Assembly (NCBI GenBank): GCA_910584185.1
Contig: CAJTYC010000008.1
Coordinates: forward strand, 1,079-47,715
Source: an uncultured Muribaculaceae bacterium
Lineage (GTDB): Bacteria; Bacteroidota; Bacteroidia; Bacteroidales; Muribaculaceae
Direction of reading: 5' to 3'
DNA: 46,637 nucleotides
The notes below the pieces were generated by a model. The model was given only the letters and a program-made list of their open reading frames with translations, had not been told where the DNA came from and searched no databases. Positions within the stretch are counted from its first letter, which is position 1; each line of letters starts with the position of its first letter. Positions 33,786 through 42,388 of the stretch are shown here, in pieces. The position numbers were made by a program, and so were the translations under genes.

Positions 33786-36170
33786 ATGAGAAAACTGATG
33801 ATTACCGCCTTGGCGGGACTCACCACATTAGGGGCGATAGCGGAAGGTCTTTCGCTACGCGACCGCGCCGAGATGACACGCCAGGACCGCAACGCGCCGG
33901 CCATGCGTATCGCAGGTAAGATGACCAACGAGAAAGTAAGGCGTGCAGCACCCAAGGCAGCCCAAGAATATGTATCTGCCCTCGTGGAGCTCAAAGGGGA
34001 CTTCGATGAGAATGCGCTGGGCGAAGGCGTGAGCGTGAAGCGATGCCGTGCGGGCTTCGCCATTGTCACGATGCCCCGCACCGAAGTGGAGCGTGTGGCC
34101 TCACACCCGTCCATGAAATCGTTCAGCCTCGCGAAGCCCGTCAACATGAAACTTGACCGTGCACGCCTCGTGAGCGGCATTGACAAGATACATACCGGCG
34201 AAGGGTTGCCGCGCAAGTACACCGGCGCCGGCGTGGTGGCCGGGGTGGTAGACAACGGCATTGACCCCAACCATGTCAACTTCCTATATCCCAATGGGTC
34301 GAGTCGCATATCGATGCTCAGTGAAGCCACCATCGGCACGAGCAGCGAACCAACCACTGTGATATATAACGCAGAGACCGTGCGCGACTTCACAACCGAC
34401 GACAAGTCAACATATCACGGCACTCACACACTCGGCATATTGGGAGGCTCTTACGATGGCACCGGCAAGATGGCATATAAGGGAGCCAACGGAGAATATA
34501 ACATCGAAGACAACTGCGAGCGCACACCATTCTACGGTGCGGCACCCGCAGCCGACCTCGCCGTGGGCGCAGGCTCCGACTATGACGCTTATATCGTCTA
34601 CAACATAGAGAACATACTTAACTACGCCAACTACATGAATCGCCGCGTGGTTATCAACCTCTCGCTCGGTTCGAGCCTTGGCCCGCACGACGGCTCAACG
34701 TCACTCAACCGCTATCTCGACTACATCTGCATGGATGGCGAATATGAAATAGACGGCCAGACATACAAGGGCGACAATGCGATAATCTGTATCTCCGCCG
34801 GCAACGAAGGTGATATGCCGATAGCATGGAACAAGACCATCAGCGCCGCTGACCCTGAGGCCAAATCATTCTACATCAGCCTTCAGGATGATATAGAGAG
34901 CGAGGAAATGGTGCTCAAGAACATGCGCATGGGCCACATGTATATCTACGGCAACGATGCGCGTCCGTTCAAGGTGCAGCTCGTGGCCTGGAACAACAAC
35001 CGCAACCGCGCAGCCTGGCAGAAGACACTCGTGGAGGCTTCGGATGCGTTGCAGTACTATTGCTCAGACAATATGTATGTGCAGGCAAGCACTGACATAA
35101 TCGACCCCGCATTTGCCAACTACTTCGAAGGCTTTGTAGGCTTAGGCACGGCAATCGACGAGGAGAGCGGCCGCTACATGGCTATAATCGATCTGGCTGC
35201 CATAGACAATATAACCGGGACATTCAACCAGAATGAGGAATACTCACTGGGCGTTGTGGTCAGCTATATCGCTGACGACGGCAAGCCCCAGCGCATAGAG
35301 GCCTATGGCGATGCCGACGGCGTGTTGGGAATGGATTCGCTCGACAAAGAAGGCTGGATAAAGCCTAACGGCAACGGCACCATCAGCGATATGGCCTGTG
35401 GCAGAAACCAGATTATCGTAGGTTCATACAACACCAAGGAGGCTTGGCTCTCGCTCGACAGCCAGATATATGGCTACGGTGACGGCGTAATACCTGAGGG
35501 TGAGGTGACCGGCTTCTCATCGTTCGGCACCCTTCACGATGGCCGCAATCTGCCGCACGTGCTTGCCCCCGGTGCCACTATCGTCTCCTCGTCAAACCTC
35601 CACTTCCACACTTACGCCGGCAACGTATACGATGATTTCAACCCGATGCACCCCGGTGTGCGTCAGGGCGAGACTTCGTTTGGTGGCCGCGACCACTATT
35701 GGGTGCAGATGTCGGGCACATCGATGTCCTCACCGCTCGTGGCCGGTGCAATGGCTCTCTGGCTCGAAGCTGACCCCACGCTCAATGTGGAGGATATACG
35801 CGACATCATAGCCCAGACTTCAGTCAAGGATGAATTCACCGCAAAAGAGGCCGACCAGGTTAAGGTCGGTGCCGGCAAGTTTGATGCCTATGCCGGTCTC
35901 AAGGAGGTGCTTCGCCGCTCGTCGGTGCAGGAAATCGAATCGACTCCCGACAGCGATGACCTGCTGCTCCGCGCCCTCGGCAACGGCCGCTACGAGGTGG
36001 CACTTCCGGGTGCTTCGGTGATGAACGTCATGATGCTCGATGCCGCCGGCCACACAGTGGCACGCACATCAGCCGCAGGCGATGAGGCAATTATCGATGC
36101 CTCCGACCTCGCATCAGGCCTATACATAATCAGCGTCAACGGCACAGCCGCCGCCAAGATAATAAAGTGA
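33786..36170 (+). CDS. Secreted subtilisin-like serine protease (S8)
   Basis: Subtilases are secreted serine endopeptidases. The ATG at 33786 is chosen because it gives a signal peptide (MRKLMITALAGLTTLGAIA); an earlier in-frame start would add 19 residues that spoil it. The 794-residue protein has a prodomain (about 25-125) and a catalytic domain with the full triad: Asp156 in GVVAGVVDNGIDPNH, His211 in YHGTHTLGILGG and Ser646 in SGTSMSSPLVAG. A PA-like or inserted beta domain lies between His and Ser, typical of the large Bacteroidales subtilases. The C-terminus (VMMLDAAGHTVART followed by LASGLYIISVNG) is a sorting-like tail. It is followed by an LRR protein after 22 bases, so the two are probably co-transcribed. 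The protease should be active. Confidence 0.93.
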   Translation: MRKLMITALAGLTTLGAIAEGLSLRDRAEMTRQDRNAPAMRIAGKMTNEKVRRAAPKAAQEYVSALVELKGDFDENALGEGVSVKRCRAGFAIVTMPRTEVERVASHPSMKSFSLAKPVNMKLDRARLVSGIDKIHTGEGLPRKYTGAGVVAGVVDNGIDPNHVNFLYPNGSSRISMLSEATIGTSSEPTTVIYNAETVRDFTTDDKSTYHGTHTLGILGGSYDGTGKMAYKGANGEYNIEDNCERTPFYGAAPAADLAVGAGSDYDAYIVYNIENILNYANYMNRRVVINLSLGSSLGPHDGSTSLNRYLDYICMDGEYEIDGQTYKGDNAIICISAGNEGDMPIAWNKTISAADPEAKSFYISLQDDIESEEMVLKNMRMGHMYIYGNDARPFKVQLVAWNNNRNRAAWQKTLVEASDALQYYCSDNMYVQASTDIIDPAFANYFEGFVGLGTAIDEESGRYMAIIDLAAIDNITGTFNQNEEYSLGVVVSYIADDGKPQRIEAYGDADGVLGMDSLDKEGWIKPNGNGTISDMACGRNQIIVGSYNTKEAWLSLDSQIYGYGDGVIPEGEVTGFSSFGTLHDGRNLPHVLAPGATIVSSSNLHFHTYAGNVYDDFNPMHPGVRQGETSFGGRDHYWVQMSGTSMSSPLVAGAMALWLEADPTLNVEDIRDIIAQTSVKDEFTAKEADQVKVGAGKFDAYAGLKEVLRRSSVQEIESTPDSDDLLLRALGNGRYEVALPGASVMNVMMLDAAGHTVARTSAAGDEAIIDASDLASGLYIISVNGTAAAKIIK

Positions 36171-36192
36171 TAAACCAATACATTACAAATAT

Positions 36193-39100
36193 ATGAACAC
36201 CTTGTTAAAGAGCGCGTTGCTGTCGGCCATGATTCTCCCGGCAGCATATATGCAGGCTGCTGACCCGGCCATCACGATGCGCACGAACATCTATGATGTG
36301 GCAGGTCCCAACAACGCGTGTACTATCACGCTCGGTGGAACACCCGGTAAATATATCGAGGTGGACTGCGGTTTCGGCCCTGTGGAATATAAGATTCAGG
36401 ATGCGACTTTTGACCCGACAACGCAGAGCATGAAGGGCACCAGCATCTCCTGCCAGGTTTCGAAAGAGGGTCTCATCAAGATATATCCCGACGAGGGTGT
36501 CGTGTTTGACTATCTCGATGCCGAAGGTTGCGGCTTGGAATGGATTGAAATCACCGACCCTTCAGACCTCCAGATTGTAAACTTCAACCACAACAATCTC
36601 CAGAAACTCGACCTCTCCGGCTACACCTCGCTTCAGTTTGCTTATCTCTCCGACAACCCTTATGGAGAGTCGCCGCTCGTGATAGGCAAGAACCACCCCG
36701 AGCTTGCCTTGCTCGAAATCAACTCCGTGTACAACCTTGACCCGGAGTTCGATATCAACACTTATCCCAAGTTGACGGTGTTCGACGCGTTTGCAGTGCC
36801 CGACATCAAGAAACTCACGCCCTCAGGCTGTCCCGGACTTGTGCGTCTGTCGATCGACTGCACCAATGTGTCAGAACTTGACCTCAGCAACAACCCGTCG
36901 CTTGCCATACTCAATATCTCGGAGACTGCAATCACCGACATTGACCTCTCAAAGTGCACTAACTTGCAGGAACTCTATGTAGTGCACCAGAGCGACACTT
37001 ATAACCCCGACGTGAAGCTCAAGAGCCTTGATGTGTCAATGCTTCCCAAGCTCTACTACCTCTTCGCCATGGGCAATGATATCGAGACTCTCGACGTGAG
37101 CAAGAACCCCGAGCTCAACCATCTTTGGGTAGGCCACAACCGCCTCCACACGCTCGACATCAGCCAAAATCAGAAACTGGTGAACCTTCACCTCGAGAAG
37201 AACTACTTCGACTTCGTGACCCTCCCGGCCGACCGTCAGGACTTCATAGAGTATGAATATCAGCAGAATCCCTTCGCTGTGCCTGTAGAACTTGAGGTGG
37301 GCAAACCTCTTGATGTCACCAAATATATCGACCGTCCCAACACCACTACAGTGGGACGCCTCATGAGAGTGACACGCGAGAACCCATTCAAGCCAGTAGC
37401 TGTGGATGAATCTCTTTACAGCTTTGCCGACGGCAAGCTGATTGTGAACCAGGCTCTGACCGACAGCGTGTATCTTGAACTCGTCAACTCAGATTTCACT
37501 CTCGTGGCGCAGACCACAAACAAATTCAAAGTGAAGACTGCTGCCGAGATGGGTAAGCCGGACGTAAAGATGACATTCCAGCCCGGCACTTCACAGGGAG
37601 CTGAGCTCGCCATGTGCATCGGCATTGACGGTGCGACGACCGATTCGCCCAAGACTCTCTATGTGACTCAGGGAGACGGCAAGACATCGACTTATCAGAT
37701 TACCACTTCGGCAATGCCTTCCGAACCCAACGTCAAGCTTACGGCGGCCGGTTATGGCCAGACCTCGCTTGCTGTAGATGTGGCAGAGCAAATCACAGCC
37801 GTAGGTATAGACGGAGTCACCATGTATGCCTGCGATATCACTCCGATGTCGGCACTGCGCGACCTGCGCCTCACCGGCACCGAGCTTTACGCCCTCGACC
37901 TCGGTTACAACCGTTGTCTCGAAAAGATAATTCTCAACGGCAACCACCTGCCGAAGATTAACCTCAACGGTGTGTCAGGCGACTTCGCTAAGACAAAACT
38001 TTCATATATTGATTTGGCCGGCAACGAGACAACCGAGCTAACCATCTCACGAATGGACGGCATAGAATATCTCGACCTGCACAACAACAAGCTGACCTTC
38101 CAGCACTTCAGGGATGCGGAGCGTATCAAATATCTCGACGTGAGCCACAATATGCTTGAGTCGCTTGAAATCGGATACCTCATATCGCTGCGCGAACTGA
38201 ATGCTTCCGACAACAAGCTGACCTCCTATGCAGCACCCGAAACCAACGTGATTGAGAAGGCAGACTTCTCACGCAACTGTTTCACCTATGCCAATCTGCC
38301 TGCCCGCAACGGTCTGAGCGAGGACAACTTCAAGTATGCACCTCAGGCCAAGATAGTCATAACCTCCAAGGCTCCCGGCATAGACCTCGGTTCGCAGGCT
38401 GTGACAATCGACGGATCACCGGTGGAATTCGCATGGTTCAAGACAGACGGCACGCAGCTGACTGCCGGCACAGACTATACCATAACCGAAGGCCGCACAC
38501 GCTTCCTCGACCCCACGGTAGGTGCAGAGATTTATTGCGTCATGACTTGCGCATCACTCCCGGCATTCAGCGGAACGGATGCACTCATGACTACCAATGT
38601 GGAAGCTGCCGAGATGCCACAAAACATTGTGGCTGAATTCAGCACTGCGGATGCAGGCACTCTGGAGATGACGCTCGCCGCTGACACAGACGCCACCTCC
38701 ATTTATTTCGACTGGAATGGCGACGGCACTGACCTCGTGCAATATGTGCTCGGCACATCATACCGCATCTTCACCGCCGAGACCAAAGCCGGCAAGAATG
38801 TCAAGGTGCTCAGCTACAATGAGCAGAATGGTGTGACCGTATTCTCCATAAGCGGTGTGAAACTCAACTCCTTTGACGGCACAAACCTCAAGCAGGTCAC
38901 TGCTCTAACAGTAGCTGACGCAGGCCTTGAGTCAATCACTTATCCCGACACCGACAAGATCCGCGAGCTTAATATCTCCGGCAACGCATTCACTGAGTTT
39001 GACGCAACCAAGTTCCCGGAACTCTTCTCGATTTCACTGATGGGCAACAAGCTGACCACGCTCGACCTTACACCATGCGACGACGTGGAGGTAGTGGCCG

Positions 39101-39783
39101 CTGCACGCAACCAGCTCACAGAGCTCAAGTTTAAGGAAAACAACAAGGTTTACTTCCTCGACATCACAGGCAACAAGTTTGAGAGCTACGACCTGCAGCA
39201 GCACAAAATGCTCAATCAAGTAGGTCTGGCCCAGAACCTTCTGACCACAGTGGATCCCACCAACCTCCCTGACCTTCGCGTCATAGCTTTGGATGGTAAC
39301 CGCTTCACCTTCGCCACCCTTCCTCTCCCCGAAAGCCATTGGAGCCGTTACACATATGCCAACCAGGCCACCATCGTGCCTGAGATTGACGGACTCACAA
39401 TCGACCTCTCGAGCCAGAAGCAAGTGGCTGAGACCCCGACAGTATACCGCTGGTTTATCGGCATGCCGACCTACAATTCGGACCTCGGTGACTTTGAGGG
39501 CGAAGAACTTGTGGAGGGCGAAGAATACACCATCGAAGATGGCGTGACCAAGCTCAACCAAGGCTACAATAAGATGATATGCCTCATGACCAACAGCGAG
39601 CTGCCTAATGTGGTGCTCACCACCGACCTGCTCGATCTTTCGGCCCTCGAGACAATCGAGGCTGACGGTGTGGATGCAGAAGCAGCTTACTTCACACTCG
39701 ACGGCCTGCGCGTAGCCAACCCATCAAATGGTATCTACATCGTGGTGCGCGGCAACAAAGTGACCAAAGAAATCGTAAAGTAA
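36193..39783 (+). CDS. Secreted leucine-rich-repeat protein with three LRR blocks
   Basis: LRR domains bind proteins and are common in surface adhesins. The 1196-residue protein has a signal peptide (about 1-22, AAYMQA). It shows three blocks of short repeats of the form L-x-x-L-D-L-S-x-N-x-x: about 135-350, 550-710 and 890-1050. Each block is followed by a similar Tyr-rich cap plus an Ig-like domain (for example FKYAPQAKIVITSKAPGIDL near 711 and YTYANQATIVPEIDGLTIDL near 1050). This gives a three-fold architecture. The C-terminus (YFTLDGLRVANPSNGIYIVV) is a sorting-like tail. It lies 22 bases after the subtilase gene. A host or glycoprotein binding role is inferred; the LRR type is not specific for a ligand. 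Confidence 0.88.
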   Translation: MNTLLKSALLSAMILPAAYMQAADPAITMRTNIYDVAGPNNACTITLGGTPGKYIEVDCGFGPVEYKIQDATFDPTTQSMKGTSISCQVSKEGLIKIYPDEGVVFDYLDAEGCGLEWIEITDPSDLQIVNFNHNNLQKLDLSGYTSLQFAYLSDNPYGESPLVIGKNHPELALLEINSVYNLDPEFDINTYPKLTVFDAFAVPDIKKLTPSGCPGLVRLSIDCTNVSELDLSNNPSLAILNISETAITDIDLSKCTNLQELYVVHQSDTYNPDVKLKSLDVSMLPKLYYLFAMGNDIETLDVSKNPELNHLWVGHNRLHTLDISQNQKLVNLHLEKNYFDFVTLPADRQDFIEYEYQQNPFAVPVELEVGKPLDVTKYIDRPNTTTVGRLMRVTRENPFKPVAVDESLYSFADGKLIVNQALTDSVYLELVNSDFTLVAQTTNKFKVKTAAEMGKPDVKMTFQPGTSQGAELAMCIGIDGATTDSPKTLYVTQGDGKTSTYQITTSAMPSEPNVKLTAAGYGQTSLAVDVAEQITAVGIDGVTMYACDITPMSALRDLRLTGTELYALDLGYNRCLEKIILNGNHLPKINLNGVSGDFAKTKLSYIDLAGNETTELTISRMDGIEYLDLHNNKLTFQHFRDAERIKYLDVSHNMLESLEIGYLISLRELNASDNKLTSYAAPETNVIEKADFSRNCFTYANLPARNGLSEDNFKYAPQAKIVITSKAPGIDLGSQAVTIDGSPVEFAWFKTDGTQLTAGTDYTITEGRTRFLDPTVGAEIYCVMTCASLPAFSGTDALMTTNVEAAEMPQNIVAEFSTADAGTLEMTLAADTDATSIYFDWNGDGTDLVQYVLGTSYRIFTAETKAGKNVKVLSYNEQNGVTVFSISGVKLNSFDGTNLKQVTALTVADAGLESITYPDTDKIRELNISGNAFTEFDATKFPELFSISLMGNKLTTLDLTPCDDVEVVAAARNQLTELKFKENNKVYFLDITGNKFESYDLQQHKMLNQVGLAQNLLTTVDPTNLPDLRVIALDGNRFTFATLPLPESHWSRYTYANQATIVPEIDGLTIDLSSQKQVAETPTVYRWFIGMPTYNSDLGDFEGEELVEGEEYTIEDGVTKLNQGYNKMICLMTNSELPNVVLTTDLLDLSALETIEADGVDAEAAYFTLDGLRVANPSNGIYIVVRGNKVTKEIVK

Positions 39784-39805
39784 TTTTTCATATTTAAAAA
39801 CTAGG

Positions 39806-39840
39806 AGAGGGCGTCCTTGCGAGAGGGCGCCCTCTTTTTA
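39806..39840 (+). terminator. Intrinsic terminator after the LRR gene
   Basis: AGAGGGCG (39806-39813) pairs with CGCCCTCT (39828-39835), followed by TTTTTA. It closes the subtilase-LRR transcript 22 bases after the stop. A second small dyad (39841-39866, AATGAAGT facing ACTTCATT) follows directly. Confidence 0.8.
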
Positions 39841-39881
39841 AATGAAGTCGTTTAAACAACTTCATTATTTTCCATCAGCTA

Positions 39882-39913
39882 TTTGCGATTATAAATTAAA
39901 ATGTCTATATTTG
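39882..39913 (+). promoter_or_regulatory. Promoter for the small secreted protein and FISUMP genes
   Basis: TTTG (39882-39885), a 20-base gap and TATATTTG (39906-39913) match the consensus. The predicted start near 39920 gives a leader of about 24 bases and supports the ATG at 39944 over an upstream in-frame start at 39842. Confidence 0.75.
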
Positions 39914-39943
39914 CGACATTATGTTACTTCAAACCGACTTATT

Positions 39944-40441
39944 ATGAGAAAACGTCTACTTATCCTTTCGGCTTGCGGATTATGCACCGGCCTTTTATCG
40001 ACCGCCCGGGCCGAGTCACCTGAGCCTGCGGTCAAGCCGGTGATTGTGGTCAACGCTGCCGATGGCGCAACTTCAGTGCCTGTTGACCAGGTGAAGCAAA
40101 TCACCTTTGAGGGTAATGATATGGTGCTTCTCCATAATGACGGCACTCTGCGCAAGAGCATCGACGATATCACGGATATAAAGTTTGACTTCGCTTCGAG
40201 TGCCGTGGAATCTGTGTCAAAAGATTTTGAAGATGATTTCTCGGTTAGTTTTGACCATGGGGTGATGACTGTCACTCCAGCCGGAGATAAGGAGGTACGC
40301 CTTGCAGTCTATACCCTTCAGGGGGTTGCCGCAATTCCGGAATCACACATCAGCGATAGCCACACAGTAGACCTCAATGTGCTCGACCGAGGTGTATATA
40401 TAATCGTAATCAACAACAAGACAATAAAATTCACCCACTGA
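39944..40441 (+). CDS. Small secreted protein with sorting-like tail
   Basis: The 165-residue protein has a signal peptide (about 1-23, LLSTARA). It continues with two strands of the form 'VDQVKQITFEG' and 'SIDDITDIKFDF', a pattern seen in many secreted Bacteroidetes proteins where a short beta motif precedes a surface domain. The C-terminus (LAVYTLQGVAAIPE and LDRGVYIIVINNKT) is a sorting-like tail. No function is recognised. Its TGA overlaps the ATG of the FISUMP gene (TGATG), so the two are translationally coupled and may act together. The promoter lies 30 bases upstream. The ATG at 39944 is favoured because it opens the signal peptide. Confidence 0.75.
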   Translation: MRKRLLILSACGLCTGLLSTARAESPEPAVKPVIVVNAADGATSVPVDQVKQITFEGNDMVLLHNDGTLRKSIDDITDIKFDFASSAVESVSKDFEDDFSVSFDHGVMTVTPAGDKEVRLAVYTLQGVAAIPESHISDSHTVDLNVLDRGVYIIVINNKTIKFTH

Positions 40442-41712
40442 TGAAGAAGAAATATATATTTGCCGCATTTGCAGCGGCACTCTCGATTGGCGCGGTGGCG
40501 CAAACCTTAGTGGTGACTCCGAAGGATGGCAAAGCCGTTCGATTCAAGATTACCGACATTGAGAGCCTCACTTTTGAGGAAGAAGCTGACCTGACCGATG
40601 CAACTTTGCTCTCGGAGGGTGAAACAGCCAATTGTTATATTGTGAAGCCCGGATCGAAGGTGGCATTCAGCGTCGCAGTAAAGGGAAACTCGGAGGAGAG
40701 TGTTGGCGATGTGGCCGACGTCAGCTTAGTGTGGCAGGATGCCAACGGACTTGTTAATAAGCTTCAATATGCAGCCGCTGAGAAACTGGCGGTGGCTGAG
40801 ATTGCCGACAAAAGCGGCAACGCCCTTGTGGCGGCACTCGATGCGGAAGGCCGTACACTCTGGAGCTGGCACTTGTGGATAACCGACTATGACCCCGAAA
40901 TCTCGGCCTACACCACAACCGCCAACACTGCCGGGACTACATGGACATTTATGGACCGTAACTTGGGCGCCATGAGCGCAACGCCTACCGATGGCTTCGC
41001 CACACATGGCATGATATATCAGTGGGGACGCAAAGACCCGTTTCCGGCACCGGTAGCGGAGACAATGCTTGATGAGCAATACAATTATATCGACGGCAAG
41101 GATGGCGAGGCTACTCTCTACGACATGGAGGGTAAAGTGCTGACCAAAATCAAGGATATGGCCGACATACATGGTTCGCTCGATAAGTCGATAGCCAACC
41201 CTATGACATTCTACTACATGACCTATAACTTCACTGGTGAGAAGGATGAATATGGTGAGGAGATAGTGCTCAACGACCCGCGCACCGGAGACTGGACCGA
41301 CGCAAGCAATGATGACTTCTGGGGCGGAGTGTCTGACAAGAAGAGCATGTACGACCCTTGCCCTCCGGGCTGGAGGGTGCCGGCTTGCGATGCTGAAGGG
41401 AACACCCCTTACGGATGGCTGAAATATGCCGACATGACCTGGGATAGCGACAACCATGGCGCTTCGCAGAATGGACAATGGCTACCGGCTTGCGGCACAC
41501 GTGTATACGCATCAGGAGGCTGCGACTGGCAGTCGGCCAATCCTTACGGCGGTCTTTGGATTGCCACCAAGGGGACGAACTCTGCCAACTTGGAGGAGTT
41601 TCCCGACCTCTACGGGCAATACATGATGATAGTCAACGGCAAGCGCACCTTCAAGGTGAGCAAGGACAAACGCTCGCAAGGGATGTCAGTACGGGCCGTG
41701 CGCTGCAAATGA
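40441..41712 (+). CDS. Secreted FISUMP domain protein
   Basis: FISUMP (Fibrobacter succinogenes major paralogous) domains occur in surface and secreted proteins of Fibrobacteres and Bacteroidetes; the function is unknown. The 423-residue protein has a signal peptide (about 1-20, IGAVAQ), then the 'VTPKDGKAVRFKITDIESLTF' motif also seen in the neighbour (VTPKDGKAVRF, KITDIESLTF). The FISUMP part (about 140-423) shows WSWHLWITDYDP, TWTFMDRNLGAM, MIYQWGRKDPFP, YDPCPPGWRVP, WLPACGTRVYASGG and a terminal SVRAVRCK. These are the usual landmarks, including a pair of cysteines in the DPCPPGW segment. It is the second gene of a two-gene operon that ends in the terminator at 41778-41811. Confidence 0.85.
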   Translation: MKKKYIFAAFAAALSIGAVAQTLVVTPKDGKAVRFKITDIESLTFEEEADLTDATLLSEGETANCYIVKPGSKVAFSVAVKGNSEESVGDVADVSLVWQDANGLVNKLQYAAAEKLAVAEIADKSGNALVAALDAEGRTLWSWHLWITDYDPEISAYTTTANTAGTTWTFMDRNLGAMSATPTDGFATHGMIYQWGRKDPFPAPVAETMLDEQYNYIDGKDGEATLYDMEGKVLTKIKDMADIHGSLDKSIANPMTFYYMTYNFTGEKDEYGEEIVLNDPRTGDWTDASNDDFWGGVSDKKSMYDPCPPGWRVPACDAEGNTPYGWLKYADMTWDSDNHGASQNGQWLPACGTRVYASGGCDWQSANPYGGLWIATKGTNSANLEEFPDLYGQYMMIVNGKRTFKVSKDKRSQGMSVRAVRCK

Positions 41713-41777
41713 AAAGCATATTTTGAATTTTATTAAATAGTTTTTTTATGATTATAATTTTTAAAGTTAAACTTTAT

Positions 41778-41811
41778 GGGAGGGAGGATTAGTGATAACC
41801 CTCCCTCTTTT
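41778..41811 (+). terminator. Intrinsic terminator after the FISUMP gene
   Basis: GGGAGGG (41778-41784) pairs with CCCTCCC (41799-41805), followed by TCTTTTTT. It lies 66 bases after the stop codon. Confidence 0.82.
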
Positions 41812-41821
41812 TTCTTTTACA

Positions 41822-41853
41822 TTTCACTATTTGTCATAATTTAATTATCTTTG
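41822..41853 (+). promoter_or_regulatory. Promoter for folK
   Basis: The -7 box TATCTTTG (41846-41853) is good. The -33 box is a near match, TTTC (41822-41825), with a 20-base gap. Predicted transcription start near 41860 supports the ATG at 41884 over the in-frame GTG-type start at 41851, which lies inside the -7 box. Confidence 0.62.
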
Positions 41854-41883
41854 CCGACGGAGGGTCAAATCTCTCGTTTTAAA

Positions 41884-42357
41884 ATGCATTATTTTCTCAA
41901 CATCGGTTCCAACTTAGGCAACCCGAAGCTGAATCTCAGCCGAGGGCTTCGCGCTCTTGAGGAGAAATTCGGATATTTCGAGACCTCCAAGATTATGGAG
42001 TCTAAGCCGTGGGGCTTCGTGTCGCCGCATACATTTGCCAACATGGCTGTAATGGTGATCTCCGACAAGAATCCGGCGGAGGTGCTTGCAGACATACATG
42101 AAATCGAAGCGCGTTACAACACGGCATCTCACCGCGACAAGCATGGCAACTACCGTGACCGCACGCTCGATATCGACATAATGGCAGTCGACAATGAAGT
42201 AATCGACACGGAGGAGCTGAAAGTGCCACATCCTCACTTGGCAGAAAGGGACTTCTTCCTGACCCCGTTTGCCGAATTGGCACCGATGTGGCGCCACCCC
42301 CTGACGGGTCTGACATGCACCGAAATGCTTGAACGCCTACCCAAAGAATCCGAATAA
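41884..42357 (+). CDS. folK: 2-amino-4-hydroxy-6-hydroxymethyldihydropteridine diphosphokinase (HPPK)
   Basis: FolK transfers pyrophosphate from ATP to 6-hydroxymethyl-7,8-dihydropterin, the step before dihydropteroate synthase in folate synthesis. Using the ATG at 41884, the protein has 157 residues, the normal size. Motifs are present: LNIGSNLGNPKLNL at the start, RYNTASHRDKHGNYRDRTLDIDIM near 80-105 (the Mg2+-binding Asp pair in DIDIM, with conserved Arg), and PHPHLAERDFFLTPFAELAP near 120-140. The promoter 30 bases upstream is consistent with this start. Other folate genes are not adjacent. It is followed by a tricorn protease gene after 31 bases without a promoter, so read-through is likely. 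Confidence 0.95.
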   Translation: MHYFLNIGSNLGNPKLNLSRGLRALEEKFGYFETSKIMESKPWGFVSPHTFANMAVMVISDKNPAEVLADIHEIEARYNTASHRDKHGNYRDRTLDIDIMAVDNEVIDTEELKVPHPHLAERDFFLTPFAELAPMWRHPLTGLTCTEMLERLPKESE

Positions 42358-42388
42358 ACTTTCAGACCATCTCATAAAACTATTTGAC

